Assembly: GCF_025699125.1 (NCBI RefSeq)
Contig: NZ_JAILWC010000005.1
Location: 1-64,000, forward strand
Length of the DNA stretch: 64,000 nt
Reading direction: 5' to 3'
Source of the DNA: Nitrosopumilus sp.
GTDB lineage: Archaea > Thermoproteota > Nitrososphaeria > Nitrososphaerales > Nitrosopumilaceae
Every line of letters begins with the position of its first letter. The stretch's first letter is position 1. A program made the position numbers and the translations under genes. Below, in pieces: positions 16,728 to 24,769 of the stretch. The notes beneath the pieces are model-generated. The model was not told the DNA's origin. It did not search any database and worked only from the letters and a program-made list of their open reading frames with translations.

Positions 16728-18479
16728 TTAAAATAAACTATTTGCTAGTTTTTTTAATGCGGATATTTCATCATCTTCTTGTCTAATTTTTTTATCAATA
16801 ACGCGTAGCATCGTATCATTCCAGACGTGTTGAGAAAAGAAATTGTGCTTAGTATTGGCTAATTCAATTTCATCATCTACGACAGTGTCCTCAAGAAATT
16901 TAGTAACCACTATATCTGTGATTTTTAAAATTCTAGAATTTAGTTTGAAACTGCGAAAAATAGGCTCCAACTTTCTAATATCTCCTTTATAATCTCCTTT
17001 TGATTCAAGAATTTTCTTATGGATTATTCTAAAATAAACTGCAACAAAAAATAATGTTGCATATCTTTTTGTTTTGTGTCCTCCTTGTTTTCCGTACTTT
17101 AATGATTTTTTTGCAAATTCTTTGACAAGATATGGATACAGCAAAAGTCTGTAATCATCTTTTAAATTGTCATTAAAAATATCATCATATTTGCTTCCTC
17201 TCGGAAGAAATTGAGCTGGTGAACTATAAGCTTCTGTAGGTCTTTGTTCAATTCCTGCAACTAAAGATTGAATTGCATCTTTGGCAACAATGACTTTTTT
17301 ATGATTGTCTGGAAGATAATTATTATAAATTAAATCTCCTTCATATTCGCATTGTTTAGATTTTGATTTGGTATCGAAAGAACCTGCTTGAATTTCATAA
17401 AAATATCCGCAGTTTCTTAACTGTGATTTGATTGATTTATGAAAATCCATCAACGAAACGAGATCTTTTCCTCTAACAGAATTTTGAGAATTTCTATATT
17501 TTGTAATATTGTTTTGTTCTTGTTCATCATTTGCTTTGATTATTGTAACTGTCATGGAACCTTCCATATTTTTTGTTCTCTTTGCATGATCTAGAATTGA
17601 GTTTGATGTTTGAGCACCATTAACAATTTGAGGAGCATGAAGCTCAATCAAATTCTCTCCCAATTCTGTAAAGTCACTAACTACAATAGTGATTCCATTA
17701 TTGTAAAAAAAGAATTTACTTGGATTACTTTGCAGCGTTTCGCGTAATCCTTTGTTAACTGTAGTCTTGAATTGCATCCATTGTCTAATATTTGATTCAA
17801 AAACATAATCCCTACTTTTACTCACAAATTCAGTTAATTCTCTTAATTTTAGAATACCTAATATTGTATTTTCATGTCTGAGCATTCTCTCTAATTTGAT
17901 TGATGATTTTTTTCCTGCTGCTGGTTTTTTTATTCTGTCCCATAATTTTTGAATTATTTTTTCTTCATCTATGATCTCAACTAATTCATCTTCATATTCT
18001 ACTTTCTGATCCGTAACATAGCAACATTTTATCTTTAGATTTTTTTCTTTAATTTTTGTTACAAGCTGGGCTAATTCAGGTCTCATTTTTGTCACATCTT
18101 TTGCAAATAATCGTTTTGCATCTTCTTTGAATTTTGCAATTGCTTCTAATGAATGAGATGTGCCATATTTTGATTGAAATAATCTGATTGTATTGTCTGA
18201 AAAATCTACAGGTAGATAGGCATCTATCCCAAGATCATTTGCTCCATCCACAATTGCATCTGCTGCATCATCTTCTGTGGCTTCAAAAACTCTTGTTAGA
18301 ACCCATTGAAGAAAATTATTTCCTTTTTCTACATCACTTTTTGAATTTTCTGCATATTCATGAATGCTTCCTCGAATATTTTCAGCAAATCCTTCAAGAG
18401 GTAAACTAGAGTTTTTTTGTATTAAAAGGGTATGTGAACCTGGAATGTATTCTAACAATCCATTTCCGTTGTGAGTCAA
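16728..18479 (-). CDS. AIPR-family (abortive infection phage resistance) protein
   Basis: 583 residues. The central AIPR domain carries FYNNGITIV (258-266) and PQIVNGAQTS (283-292), then a QNNITKYRNSQNSVRG segment, all typical of this phage-resistance family. Upstream, DGANDLGIDAY (78-88) and FQSK (101-104) give a D...QxK pattern, as in Mrr-like PD-(D/E)xK nucleases. So the protein is probably a nuclease effector acting on phage or host nucleic acid. The start is TTG 18479; an AT-rich TATA-like stretch is about 20 bp upstream. It stands alone, with no recognisable modification gene nearby. Confidence 0.85.
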   Translation of the reverse strand: MTHNGNGLLEYIPGSHTLLIQKNSSLPLEGFAENIRGSIHEYAENSKSDVEKGNNFLQWVLTRVFEATEDDAADAIVDGANDLGIDAYLPVDFSDNTIRLFQSKYGTSHSLEAIAKFKEDAKRLFAKDVTKMRPELAQLVTKIKEKNLKIKCCYVTDQKVEYEDELVEIIDEEKIIQKLWDRIKKPAAGKKSSIKLERMLRHENTILGILKLRELTEFVSKSRDYVFESNIRQWMQFKTTVNKGLRETLQSNPSKFFFYNNGITIVVSDFTELGENLIELHAPQIVNGAQTSNSILDHAKRTKNMEGSMTVTIIKANDEQEQNNITKYRNSQNSVRGKDLVSLMDFHKSIKSQLRNCGYFYEIQAGSFDTKSKSKQCEYEGDLIYNNYLPDNHKKVIVAKDAIQSLVAGIEQRPTEAYSSPAQFLPRGSKYDDIFNDNLKDDYRLLLYPYLVKEFAKKSLKYGKQGGHKTKRYATLFFVAVYFRIIHKKILESKGDYKGDIRKLEPIFRSFKLNSRILKITDIVVTKFLEDTVVDDEIELANTKHNFFSQHVWNDTMLRVIDKKIRQEDDEISALKKLANSLF

Positions 18480-18554
18480 TTGAAATTTCTAATATGTTAT
18501 ATATTTAGAGAATTTGGTAATTATGTAATAACTTTGTTTTGGACGTGATGCTTT

Positions 18555-18965
18555 GTGATAAAAAAAATAACTATTTTGAGCGTAATTGGAGTTGCATTAA
18601 TTGTAATTCTTGCATCATCTCTTTCAAGTAATTCTGATGATGAAAATAAAGAAACATCTGATGTGATTTTGAAAGGTGATGTTATTATGCCTACAAAAGT
18701 TTCACGTCCAGGATGTGAGGTAAAAGACATTTGCTATATTCCCTCTAAAATTTTCGTTGAAAAAGGTAAACAGGTAACATGGATAAATGAGGATTCAGCA
18801 TTTCATAGTGTAACTTCTGGTTTTTACGATGAACCTACTGAACTTTTTGATAGTGGATATTTAGATCCCTTTGAATCATTTTCGCTTACTTTTGATAATG
18901 AGGGAACATATGATTATTTTTGTACTCTTCATCCTTGGATGAAGGGACAAGTAATAGTAGAATAA
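18555..18965 (+). CDS. Membrane-anchored cupredoxin (plastocyanin-like)
   Basis: 136 residues from a GTG start. An N-terminal TM or signal helix (about 5-24) is followed by a Ser/Asp linker and a cupredoxin domain. The copper ligands are visible: His in SAFHSV and the C-terminal cluster FCTLHPWMKG giving Cys, His and Met. It is a type 1 copper electron carrier on the outer face of the membrane. Copper proteins replace cytochrome c in ammonia-oxidising archaea (family knowledge). A Cys pair (PGCEVKDIC) is conserved in the second cupredoxin at 51.5 kb. Confidence 0.92.
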   Translation: MIKKITILSVIGVALIVILASSLSSNSDDENKETSDVILKGDVIMPTKVSRPGCEVKDICYIPSKIFVEKGKQVTWINEDSAFHSVTSGFYDEPTELFDSGYLDPFESFSLTFDNEGTYDYFCTLHPWMKGQVIVE

Positions 18966-19036
18966 GGTACCCGAGGGAGTCGAACCCCCTTGTATAAGCT
19001 TTGCAGGCTCACGCATAACCGTTCTGCCAGAGTACC
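18965..19036 (-). tRNA. tRNA-Cys (GCA)
   Basis: On the minus strand: acceptor GGTACTC with GGGTACC (one T-G pair), a short D arm, anticodon stem TGAGC/GCTTA around loop CTGCAAA (anticodon GCA), and T arm GGGGG-TTCGACT-CCCTC with one wobble. 72 nt with T discriminator. Its 3' base touches the stop codon of the cupredoxin gene on the other strand. No encoded CCA, no intron. Confidence 0.93.
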
Positions 19037-19075
19037 GTTTTAAAAAACACAAAATGAACAATTAAACTCTTTAGA

Positions 19076-19306
19076 TTAGAATTTGTTAAATGGCTTTGAA
19101 GCCAACTTCACATCTTCACCTTTTACCGTTTTTCTACCTGCATGAGAAGCCATATCTACGGCACTTTTTGCAATACTGTCTGCAATCTCTTCAATCACCC
19201 TTCTCAATTCATCTGCTGATTCATCACTTACTCTTTCAGCTCCAGCTTTTTTCAAAATTCTATACATTGCAGATAATCCAAGTTCTGATGCTCTCATGAA
19301 TTCCAT
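19076..19306 (-). CDS. Archaeal histone
   Basis: 76 residues forming a single histone fold: helix 1 [16 protein letters not shown], long helix 2 [27 protein letters not shown], then [12 protein letters not shown], the canonical loop 2 plus helix 3. Archaeal histones form dimers and longer hypernucleosomes that wrap DNA. The N-terminus is slightly longer than minimal HMf-type histones. An alternative start is the Met at residue 4. Divergent from the tatD-like gene. Confidence 0.94.
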   Translation of the reverse strand: MEFMRASELGLSAMYRILKKAGAERVSDESADELRRVIEEIADSIAKSAVDMASHAGRKTVKGEDVKLASKPFNKF

Positions 19307-19393
19307 TTCAATTTTTTCCGAAAAAAGATTATGAGTGAAAAAATATCACTAAGGAATCGATTTATACAGACTATTTTAAGAATTGATAAAGAA

Positions 19394-20149
19394 ATGGCAT
19401 GGTATATTGATTCTCACATACACTTGTCTGATTCAACATATGCCTCAGATATTGGATTTATTTTAGAGGAAATGAAATATCTAAAAATCAAAGCATGTTG
19501 TGTTTCAATGAATGTTGAAAATTCTTTACAAACTTTAAAGTTAGCACAAAAAAGTAATCTTGTTTTACCTTTTATTGGAATTCATCCTGAATGTGCGAAT
19601 GATGATCTTGAAAAAATGATTAATTTAATAGAAAATAACTTTACTCATATTTCTGGAATTGGAGAAATAGGCTTAGATCCCACTTATGTACATAGTCCTG
19701 AAGAAGAAAAAAAACAAAAACATGTTTTTGAAACTTTATTGTCAATTGCAGAAAAATTTAACAAACCTGTCTCTATTCATTCAAGAAAAAGTCTTGATGA
19801 TGTTTTTGAAATAATGACATCCTTTAGCACTAAACATGCATTACTTCATTGGTTTGACGGTAGTAAAAAACAACTCAAAAAAGCAATGGATATGGGATTT
19901 TTTGTATCTTATGGGCCAGTTATGGTTTATGCAAATGATAAACAAACTTTAGTATCTGTTACAGATGAATCAAAAATTCTTGTTGAAACAGACGGTCCAG
20001 TAAAATTCTCTAGGTGTTTTGAAATGAAATCTGGGCAAGTAACTTTCATACCTAGTGTGATATTTTGTGCCTCAAAAATTCTAGGAAAAACGTTTGATGA
20101 AATGTCATTTTTATTGGAAAAAAATTCAAATTCATTCCTTGGAATATAG
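19394..20149 (+). CDS. TatD-family metal-dependent hydrolase/DNase
   Basis: TIM-barrel amidohydrolase-like nuclease. Metal ligands: DSHIHL at the N-terminus, the GEIGLDPTY Glu, HSRK, and late ETDGP. It ends with the standard helical segment. I chose ATG 19394, which puts the HxH motif at residues 7-9 as usual. An in-frame ATG at 19331 would add 21 residues and leave only 24 bp to the divergent histone start. Family members act as 3'-5' DNases; the substrate here is unproven. Confidence 0.88.
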   Translation: MAWYIDSHIHLSDSTYASDIGFILEEMKYLKIKACCVSMNVENSLQTLKLAQKSNLVLPFIGIHPECANDDLEKMINLIENNFTHISGIGEIGLDPTYVHSPEEEKKQKHVFETLLSIAEKFNKPVSIHSRKSLDDVFEIMTSFSTKHALLHWFDGSKKQLKKAMDMGFFVSYGPVMVYANDKQTLVSVTDESKILVETDGPVKFSRCFEMKSGQVTFIPSVIFCASKILGKTFDEMSFLLEKNSNSFLGI

Positions 20150-20181
20150 GTATAAAATACCCTCCATTCTTAAAACGACTA

Positions 20182-20478
20182 TTGGATAGAATCAAACGTC
20201 TTTCATACGAGGTATTGGTAGATCATAAATCTAAATTTGGTGAAGATTTTGCCAATAATAAAAAAGCACTAGATCAAATTTCTATTATTCGTTCTAAAGG
20301 TTTGAAAAATGAAATTGCAGGTTATATTACAAAATTTATCAAAAAAGAGATCCGAGAAGAAAAATTCAAACAATCTAGAATTGAATCTTCACGTGTAGAA
20401 GAACAAGTAGATGAGGAGATTCAATCTCAAGCACCTGAAACTGTTACAGAAGTAACACCTGAAGAAAAAATAGAATAA
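20182..20478 (+). CDS. rps17e: Small ribosomal subunit protein eS17
   Basis: 98 residues. The core RIKRLSYEVLVDH, then NKKALDQISIIRSKGLKNEIAGYITKFIKKE, aligns with archaeal/eukaryotic eS17 (IIxSKxLRNxIAGYxT). The last about 35 residues are an acidic tail (Glu/Val/Pro/Thr) not in typical eS17. The start is TTG 20182. eS17 binds the small-subunit head. It is followed after 40 bp by the Cgi121 fusion gene on the same strand. Confidence 0.9.
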   Translation: MDRIKRLSYEVLVDHKSKFGEDFANNKKALDQISIIRSKGLKNEIAGYITKFIKKEIREEKFKQSRIESSRVEEQVDEEIQSQAPETVTEVTPEEKIE

Positions 20479-20518
20479 TAAATTAAGTATTAATTTTAGA
20501 ATTTTTGATTAGATTCGT

Positions 20519-21292
20519 ATGATTTCTGTAAAATTAGTTGGAGGCGCTAAAAAGTCTTTTTTGAAAGAAATTTTGGAAATTGACAAATCTGATATCTCTA
20601 TTCAAGAATTATTGGAATTATTATTAGAATTAAAGCCTGTTGACTCACCAAAATTGGATATGGAGAATATTCTAATCGCAATCAATGGTGTAGATTCTTC
20701 AGCTATGAATGGAAAATCTACAATAATAAAAAATAATGATCTTGTGAGTATCATTCCAGTAATTCATGGAGGAACATCAAAAAAAATTACCTTTGAAATA
20801 TTGTCAAAACAAATCCAAATAATTGAAATCAAAGGTAAATCAACCATTGATGTAAAATTCATTGATGATTTAAGAAAAAAATATCCAAAAATTCTATTTC
20901 AGGCTGTATCAAGTAATTTCATAATGAATGTCTATCATTTAAAAAAAATCTTATCCTTATCTCTTGAATCTAAAAAAAATAATATTTTACTTTCAAATAA
21001 GCTTGAAACAGATATCCTGATGCGATTTGCATTGACTAAACAAATATCTGATGCAATAATGACTGCAGGAATAAAACCCAGAACTAATTTTATTCTAATT
21101 GCTATTGGGAATAAAAAATTTTTAAATTTATTGTTTGATGATTTGTCTACACTATCGGTGAATTTATTTTCAAAAAAAAATGACTCTTTTCTCAAAAAAC
21201 ATTTTAAAATTACACAAAAACAAATTGATTCTGCATACTCAAAAAATCCTTTAGAAGATATTTTGGTTGAAAAAGCAGCAGTCTTACTCTGA
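20519..21292 (+). CDS. Ubiquitin-like (MoaD/ThiS-type) domain fused to Cgi121
   Basis: 257 residues in two parts. Residues 1 to about 86 resemble a small beta-grasp protein: ISVKLVGGAKKSF, IQELLELLLEL, ILIAINGVDS, then DLVSIIPVIHGGT, the characteristic end of MoaD/ThiS/SAMP proteins, here with the GG at 84-85 internal. From about 90 to the end is a Cgi121-family domain (LFQAVSS, LTKQISDAIMTAGIKPRTN, FILIAIGNK), the KEOPS subunit that presents tRNA 3' ends for t6A modification. The gene converges on THUMP-sua5, and Sua5 makes the t6A precursor. The fusion and its location suggest tRNA modification. Whether the beta-grasp part conjugates or carries sulfur is unknown. Confidence 0.8.
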   Translation: MISVKLVGGAKKSFLKEILEIDKSDISIQELLELLLELKPVDSPKLDMENILIAINGVDSSAMNGKSTIIKNNDLVSIIPVIHGGTSKKITFEILSKQIQIIEIKGKSTIDVKFIDDLRKKYPKILFQAVSSNFIMNVYHLKKILSLSLESKKNNILLSNKLETDILMRFALTKQISDAIMTAGIKPRTNFILIAIGNKKFLNLLFDDLSTLSVNLFSKKNDSFLKKHFKITQKQIDSAYSKNPLEDILVEKAAVLL

Positions 21293-21805
21293 TATACTGC
21301 GTTTTGTTTTTTCTACACTTAGTATGTCTGATTTTTTCAGAATAGAAATTCCTGTTTTATTTCCCAAAATCTCAATTAAAATAATTTTGTCGGGAAATTC
21401 AAGTGATACCTTATTTTTTATTTTATTTGCAATTTTTGAAATAATTTCTTGACTGGATATGTCTGAATTTCTTTTTTCTATTGAAATTCTATATGTCTCT
21501 CCATCCAAAATCTGTTTTGAATCTTCAGAGATAATTTTTTCAATTTCTTCAATTTTTGTTTCAACAATTCTTTGAATCGGGATTACTCTTAGGCAATATC
21601 TTATACTCCATGGCTCATCAAGTAGCATCTCTTTCATTTTTCCTACAACCTCTACAGGATTTAGATTCGTTTCAGCAGTCAAAATACCTGACATATTTGT
21701 GATTGAGATTTTTGCATCAGAATCTCCGTATTCTTCTAAAATGTCTCTTAATTCATCCTCAGTTTCTGTTTCCAGATGTCTGGCACAAGTAATTATCAAA
21801 TTCAT
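21284..21805 (-). CDS. THUMP-domain protein (Tan1-like)
   Basis: 173 residues. NLIITCARHLETETEDEL at the N-terminus and a C-terminal region with YRISIEKRNSDISSQEII, then GNKTGISIL, are the THUMP RNA-binding pattern. Eukaryotic Tan1 and archaeal homologues bind tRNA and assist ac4C formation. No catalytic domain is attached. It overlaps sua5 by 4 bp (ATGA), so translation is coupled. The 3' end overlaps the convergent Cgi121 fusion by 9 bp. Confidence 0.88.
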   Translation of the reverse strand: MNLIITCARHLETETEDELRDILEEYGDSDAKISITNMSGILTAETNLNPVEVVGKMKEMLLDEPWSIRYCLRVIPIQRIVETKIEEIEKIISEDSKQILDGETYRISIEKRNSDISSQEIISKIANKIKNKVSLEFPDKIILIEILGNKTGISILKKSDILSVEKTKRSISE

Positions 21806-22398
21806 ACTTTTAAAATATCCTCTTTACTTAACGAGCCTTCTCGAATAATTTTGATTTTTTCATTTTCTATTTCAATTATGGTTGATTCTGCTTTACTTGT
21901 AATTGTTCCTCCGTCAACAAAAATATCATAGTTTTCTATACTTCTAAAACATTCATCTGGATTGGTAAATGATGGATGACCTGAAATATTTGCACTAGTT
22001 CCTACTAAAAATTTACATTCCTTCAAAATTTTTAATATACAATCATGTTTGGGAACTCTTATAGCTATTTTATCATTCAAACTTAATGTTTTTTTTAAAT
22101 CTTCATCAATTAATTTTGAAACTATCGTAAGGGGTCCTGGCCAAAACTTTTCTACAATTTTTTCTGTGAATTTATCTAAAAATACAATTTTCTTTGCAGT
22201 CTTAATTGAATATGTTAAAACTGGTAATGATTTGGAGATATCTCTAGATTTAATATCATAAATTTTTTTTACAGCTTCATCATTATATGGATCACATCCT
22301 ATACCATATACTGTATCAGTGGGGTAAACTACAATCCCTCCCCTATTGATAATCTCTAACGCTTTTCCTATTCCCTCTTGATCACATTTTACTCTCAT
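21802..22398 (-). CDS. sua5: L-threonylcarbamoyladenylate synthase (Sua5/YrdC)
   Basis: 198 residues, the YrdC-type catalytic domain only, without the C-terminal Sua5 domain. Motifs: GGIVVYPTDTVYGIGCD (about 15-31), KSRDISKSLPVL, FWPGPLTIV, and GTSANISGHPS. It makes threonylcarbamoyl-AMP from Thr, bicarbonate and ATP for t6A37 in tRNA. Together with the facing Cgi121 fusion gene, this places two steps of t6A synthesis within 2 kb. Operon with the THUMP gene. Confidence 0.94.
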   Translation of the reverse strand: MRVKCDQEGIGKALEIINRGGIVVYPTDTVYGIGCDPYNDEAVKKIYDIKSRDISKSLPVLTYSIKTAKKIVFLDKFTEKIVEKFWPGPLTIVSKLIDEDLKKTLSLNDKIAIRVPKHDCILKILKECKFLVGTSANISGHPSFTNPDECFRSIENYDIFVDGGTITSKAESTIIEIENEKIKIIREGSLSKEDILKV

Positions 22399-22479
22399 TG
22401 TTCATTATAGTTTTTTTTGTTTAATTATCATTTACTTTTGAATACATTTTTAATAGAATGGTATTTTCATTTGTAAAGT

Positions 22480-22557
22480 ATGTCAAATCCTTCTGATTAT
22501 GAAGATACAGAATTTGAAGATGATTTTGATGATGACTTTGATGAAGTAGAAAACTAA
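22480..22557 (+). CDS. Possible acidic micropeptide (25 residues)
   Basis: ATG at 22480 to TAA at 22555-22557. It encodes a peptide with about half Asp/Glu, interspersed with Phe (DDFDDDFDE). It overlaps the convergent HTH gene by 4 bp. Such short acidic frames can be real in compact archaeal genomes, but evidence here is limited to position and frame. Confidence 0.4.
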   Translation: MSNPSDYEDTEFEDDFDDDFDEVEN

Positions 22558-22841
22558 ATATTTAATCCAAAATTGTCTGCAAAATTTGTAAATGTGTTAT
22601 ATGCTTGAAGAAATTCTCTACCTGTTTGACTAATTCTATATTTGTTTGAACCTTGAGAATCAACTTGTTCCAAAAGTCCTTGAGATACTAAGGTTTTTAG
22701 AATTCTAGAAATTCTTGAATGAGAAATATTTGCTTTTCTAATTAGGTATGTTACTGTTGCTCCATCCTCGTCTTGTAGATCATCTCTAGTCGTTGATAGA
22801 ATATCTCCAATGATTTTCATATGTGTTCTATATTCTGCCAT
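22554..22841 (-). CDS. Winged-helix transcriptional regulator (HTH_45-like)
   Basis: 95 residues, clear paralogue of the protein at 15452-15742. The recognition region is RKANISHSRISRILKTLVSQG, the wing SNKYRISQTGREFL, and the end ADNFGLNI. An insert DDLQDEDGA lies in the first loop. Family knowledge: small dimeric archaeal regulators. It is separated from the membrane protein gene by about 120 bp and is on the same strand. Confidence 0.85.
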   Translation of the reverse strand: MAEYRTHMKIIGDILSTTRDDLQDEDGATVTYLIRKANISHSRISRILKTLVSQGLLEQVDSQGSNKYRISQTGREFLQAYNTFTNFADNFGLNI

Positions 22842-22960
22842 TTACTTAATAGAATATTATTCTAATTTCTATGAGAGTTCATTGATATTTTCCAATAAAC
22901 CAAAAAGATAAAAGAATTTGACAATTTTTTCATCTCTGCTTTTCTGAGCCTGTATTCAAA

Positions 22961-23602
22961 CTATTCAAAATCATCATCAAACTTTATTCTAGTTAATGGG
23001 ACTTTACTTATTGGAATGAATAATGCTACTAATCCTCCAATTTTGATTGTCATTGATGCTGTGTATAATATTGATTCAGGGAATACAAAAGAATACCATC
23101 CTAAAAATTCGCCCAATGCTAAAAGTCCTAAACCAACAGCTACTGAAATTGCCCCTTTGTTCTTATTTTCAAAATATGACAACATTGTTTCTATTGCACC
23201 ATATGCTAACAAAATGAAAGACACTGATCTGAAAATATGCTCTAATTGAACTGAAGAAACTAAGAATAAAGGTAAGATTCCTACTGATCTAAAATAACTT
23301 GATTTAGGAAAAAAAGATTTTATGCTATGTGAAAGTGCAATGAAAAAATATCCTATTGTTTGAATGGCAATTCCTAAAGTTTGTACCCATCGTTCTATGG
23401 TTCCAGATTTTATAACAAAATCTTCTATAATGTAACCCATCCATATAACAAAAAATCCTAAACTAATTGACAAAAATGCAATTGATAATCTAAACAATGT
23501 AGGACTTCCAGTGTTTCTAAATCCTATAATTGACATTACTCCTATGACTAATCCTACTAAAAACCCTACAAGATTAAGGATGTTTTCTAACAAAAATTCC
23601 AA
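22961..23602 (-). CDS. Polytopic membrane protein
   Basis: 213 residues, mostly hydrophobic with about six or seven predicted TM helices (starting LVGFLVGLVIGVMSIIGF, ending GGLVALFIPI). The charged tail is short and acidic (KFDDDFE). No conserved catalytic residues or transporter signature seen. Comparable small membrane proteins are common in Nitrosopumilus; function unknown. Confidence 0.75.
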   Translation of the reverse strand: MEFLLENILNLVGFLVGLVIGVMSIIGFRNTGSPTLFRLSIAFLSISLGFFVIWMGYIIEDFVIKSGTIERWVQTLGIAIQTIGYFFIALSHSIKSFFPKSSYFRSVGILPLFLVSSVQLEHIFRSVSFILLAYGAIETMLSYFENKNKGAISVAVGLGLLALGEFLGWYSFVFPESILYTASMTIKIGGLVALFIPISKVPLTRIKFDDDFE

Positions 23603-23662
23603 TGATGTTTAGAACCTCTTTGAACTAATTATTTTAATCTGATGAATGATTTTACCATGTTG

Positions 23663-23872
23663 TTAATCCCATTCATCCAAAGATCCTGAAGTATGACCTT
23701 CTGTACTTCCGGTATAATCTCCAAGAATATCTGAATATTTAGATTCATTATGTGCAACAAATTTAACATATTCTCCATAACTCATATCGAAATCACATGA
23801 ACCACATTTTACAACTGAAAAATCCATTGCCAATTCTGCATCTTCTTTACATTTAGGGCATTTTATCTTCAT
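23663..23872 (-). CDS. Zinc-ribbon protein
   Basis: 69 residues: CPKCKED at 4-10 and CGSCDFD at 22-28 form the zinc knuckles of a short ribbon. The remainder is polar (YGEYVKFVAHNESKY) with a Gly/Ser/Asp tail. The start ATG at 23872 places the first knuckle right at the N-terminus. Likely a small nucleic-acid or protein-binding accessory; no defined function. Confidence 0.75.
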   Translation of the reverse strand: MKIKCPKCKEDAELAMDFSVVKCGSCDFDMSYGEYVKFVAHNESKYSDILGDYTGSTEGHTSGSLDEWD

Positions 23873-23950
23873 ATTGGCTTTTGGTCTTTGTTAATTATTA
23901 TTACTTTAGATTCAAAAAAAGATAAAAGTAGTTTATTATTGATAATTTCT

Positions 23951-24232
23951 ATGAGTCGTATTTGTACCAAATGTAAAAACCCTATTCCTGATACTGAACA
24001 ATTAGGTGTTGTTGCTGAGAAATATCCTACTTGTAACAAATGTTGGGCTGAATGGAAAGAATATCAAATAATGGTAATGAATGAGATGAAACTTGACATG
24101 TCTATGCTTGATCATAGAAAATTGTTGAAAAAACATGAAAAGATCTTTGTAGGTGTATTATCTCCTGAAGGAGAAGTTATTGATTATACAAATGAGGATA
24201 ATAGGAAACCTGATGAGCCTACTAGTGCCTAA
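23951..24232 (+). CDS. Zinc-ribbon/Fe-trafficking-like small protein
   Basis: 93 residues from ATG 23951. The preceding 21 in-frame codons (to 23888) are hydrophobic and low-complexity, and I take them as untranslated. CTKC and CNKC give a zinc or iron site. Between and after them, WAEWKEYQIMVMNEMKLDMS and HRKLLKKHEKIF resemble the W...W...Q...NE...L pattern of the YggX iron-trafficking family. The combination suggests an iron- or redox-protective role, as inference. Overlaps the convergent gene by 4 bp. Confidence 0.75.
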   Translation: MSRICTKCKNPIPDTEQLGVVAEKYPTCNKCWAEWKEYQIMVMNEMKLDMSMLDHRKLLKKHEKIFVGVLSPEGEVIDYTNEDNRKPDEPTSA

Positions 24233-24690
24233 AATTTCAAGTGTTTTTTAGCATTATCTGGTATAACTATCATTACCCTTCTTTTTGCATTTTCATCCAA
24301 ACCGTTGATGATTTTTTTTATGGTGTTAGCAAGAATTTCTTTCTCCTTCTCTTCTAATGTTAAAAACACTTCTAAAATTCCATCTAAATTAAAGGAGATT
24401 AATTTTTGAGGTGATTGGGAAACTTCAACAATATATGCCGTAAACAATCCTTTTCTCTGTTCTTCTGAAAACGTAGTTAAAATTTTGAGCCATGTTCTGA
24501 AAAGCTTTGAAAAATTAGGGAACGGGATTGTTGGACCTGCCTCTAACGCATTATTGATCACTTCCTTTTGGTCCAATTCGGACAATGAAAAAAATTCCAT
24601 CATTCTTTTTTTAAGAATTGGATTTCTTAGAAAATCTGGAAGATTAGCTAAATTAATTATAATATTTCCAGCAAAATTTTCTCCTACCAT
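24229..24690 (-). CDS. Hypothetical alpha-helical protein
   Basis: 153 residues, apparently all-helical with repeated leucines (LANLPDFLRNPIL, LSELDQKEVINNAL, LEVFLTLEEKEKEILANTI). No Cys, no TM helix, no signature. It is divergent from purA, with about 80 bp for two promoters. Conserved-looking but unassigned. Confidence 0.7.
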   Translation of the reverse strand: MVGENFAGNIIINLANLPDFLRNPILKKRMMEFFSLSELDQKEVINNALEAGPTIPFPNFSKLFRTWLKILTTFSEEQRKGLFTAYIVEVSQSPQKLISFNLDGILEVFLTLEEKEKEILANTIKKIINGLDENAKRRVMIVIPDNAKKHLKF

Positions 24691-24769
24691 CGATCTAATC
24701 GAATTATTACTGAATATAAAATCATGTGGTAATACTTTAGCTTAAATAAACGAAATAGAATTGCACTAC

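Noticed and set aside
16728-18479. Restriction-modification system around the AIPR gene
   Set aside because: No methylase, specificity subunit or second nuclease gene in the neighbourhood.
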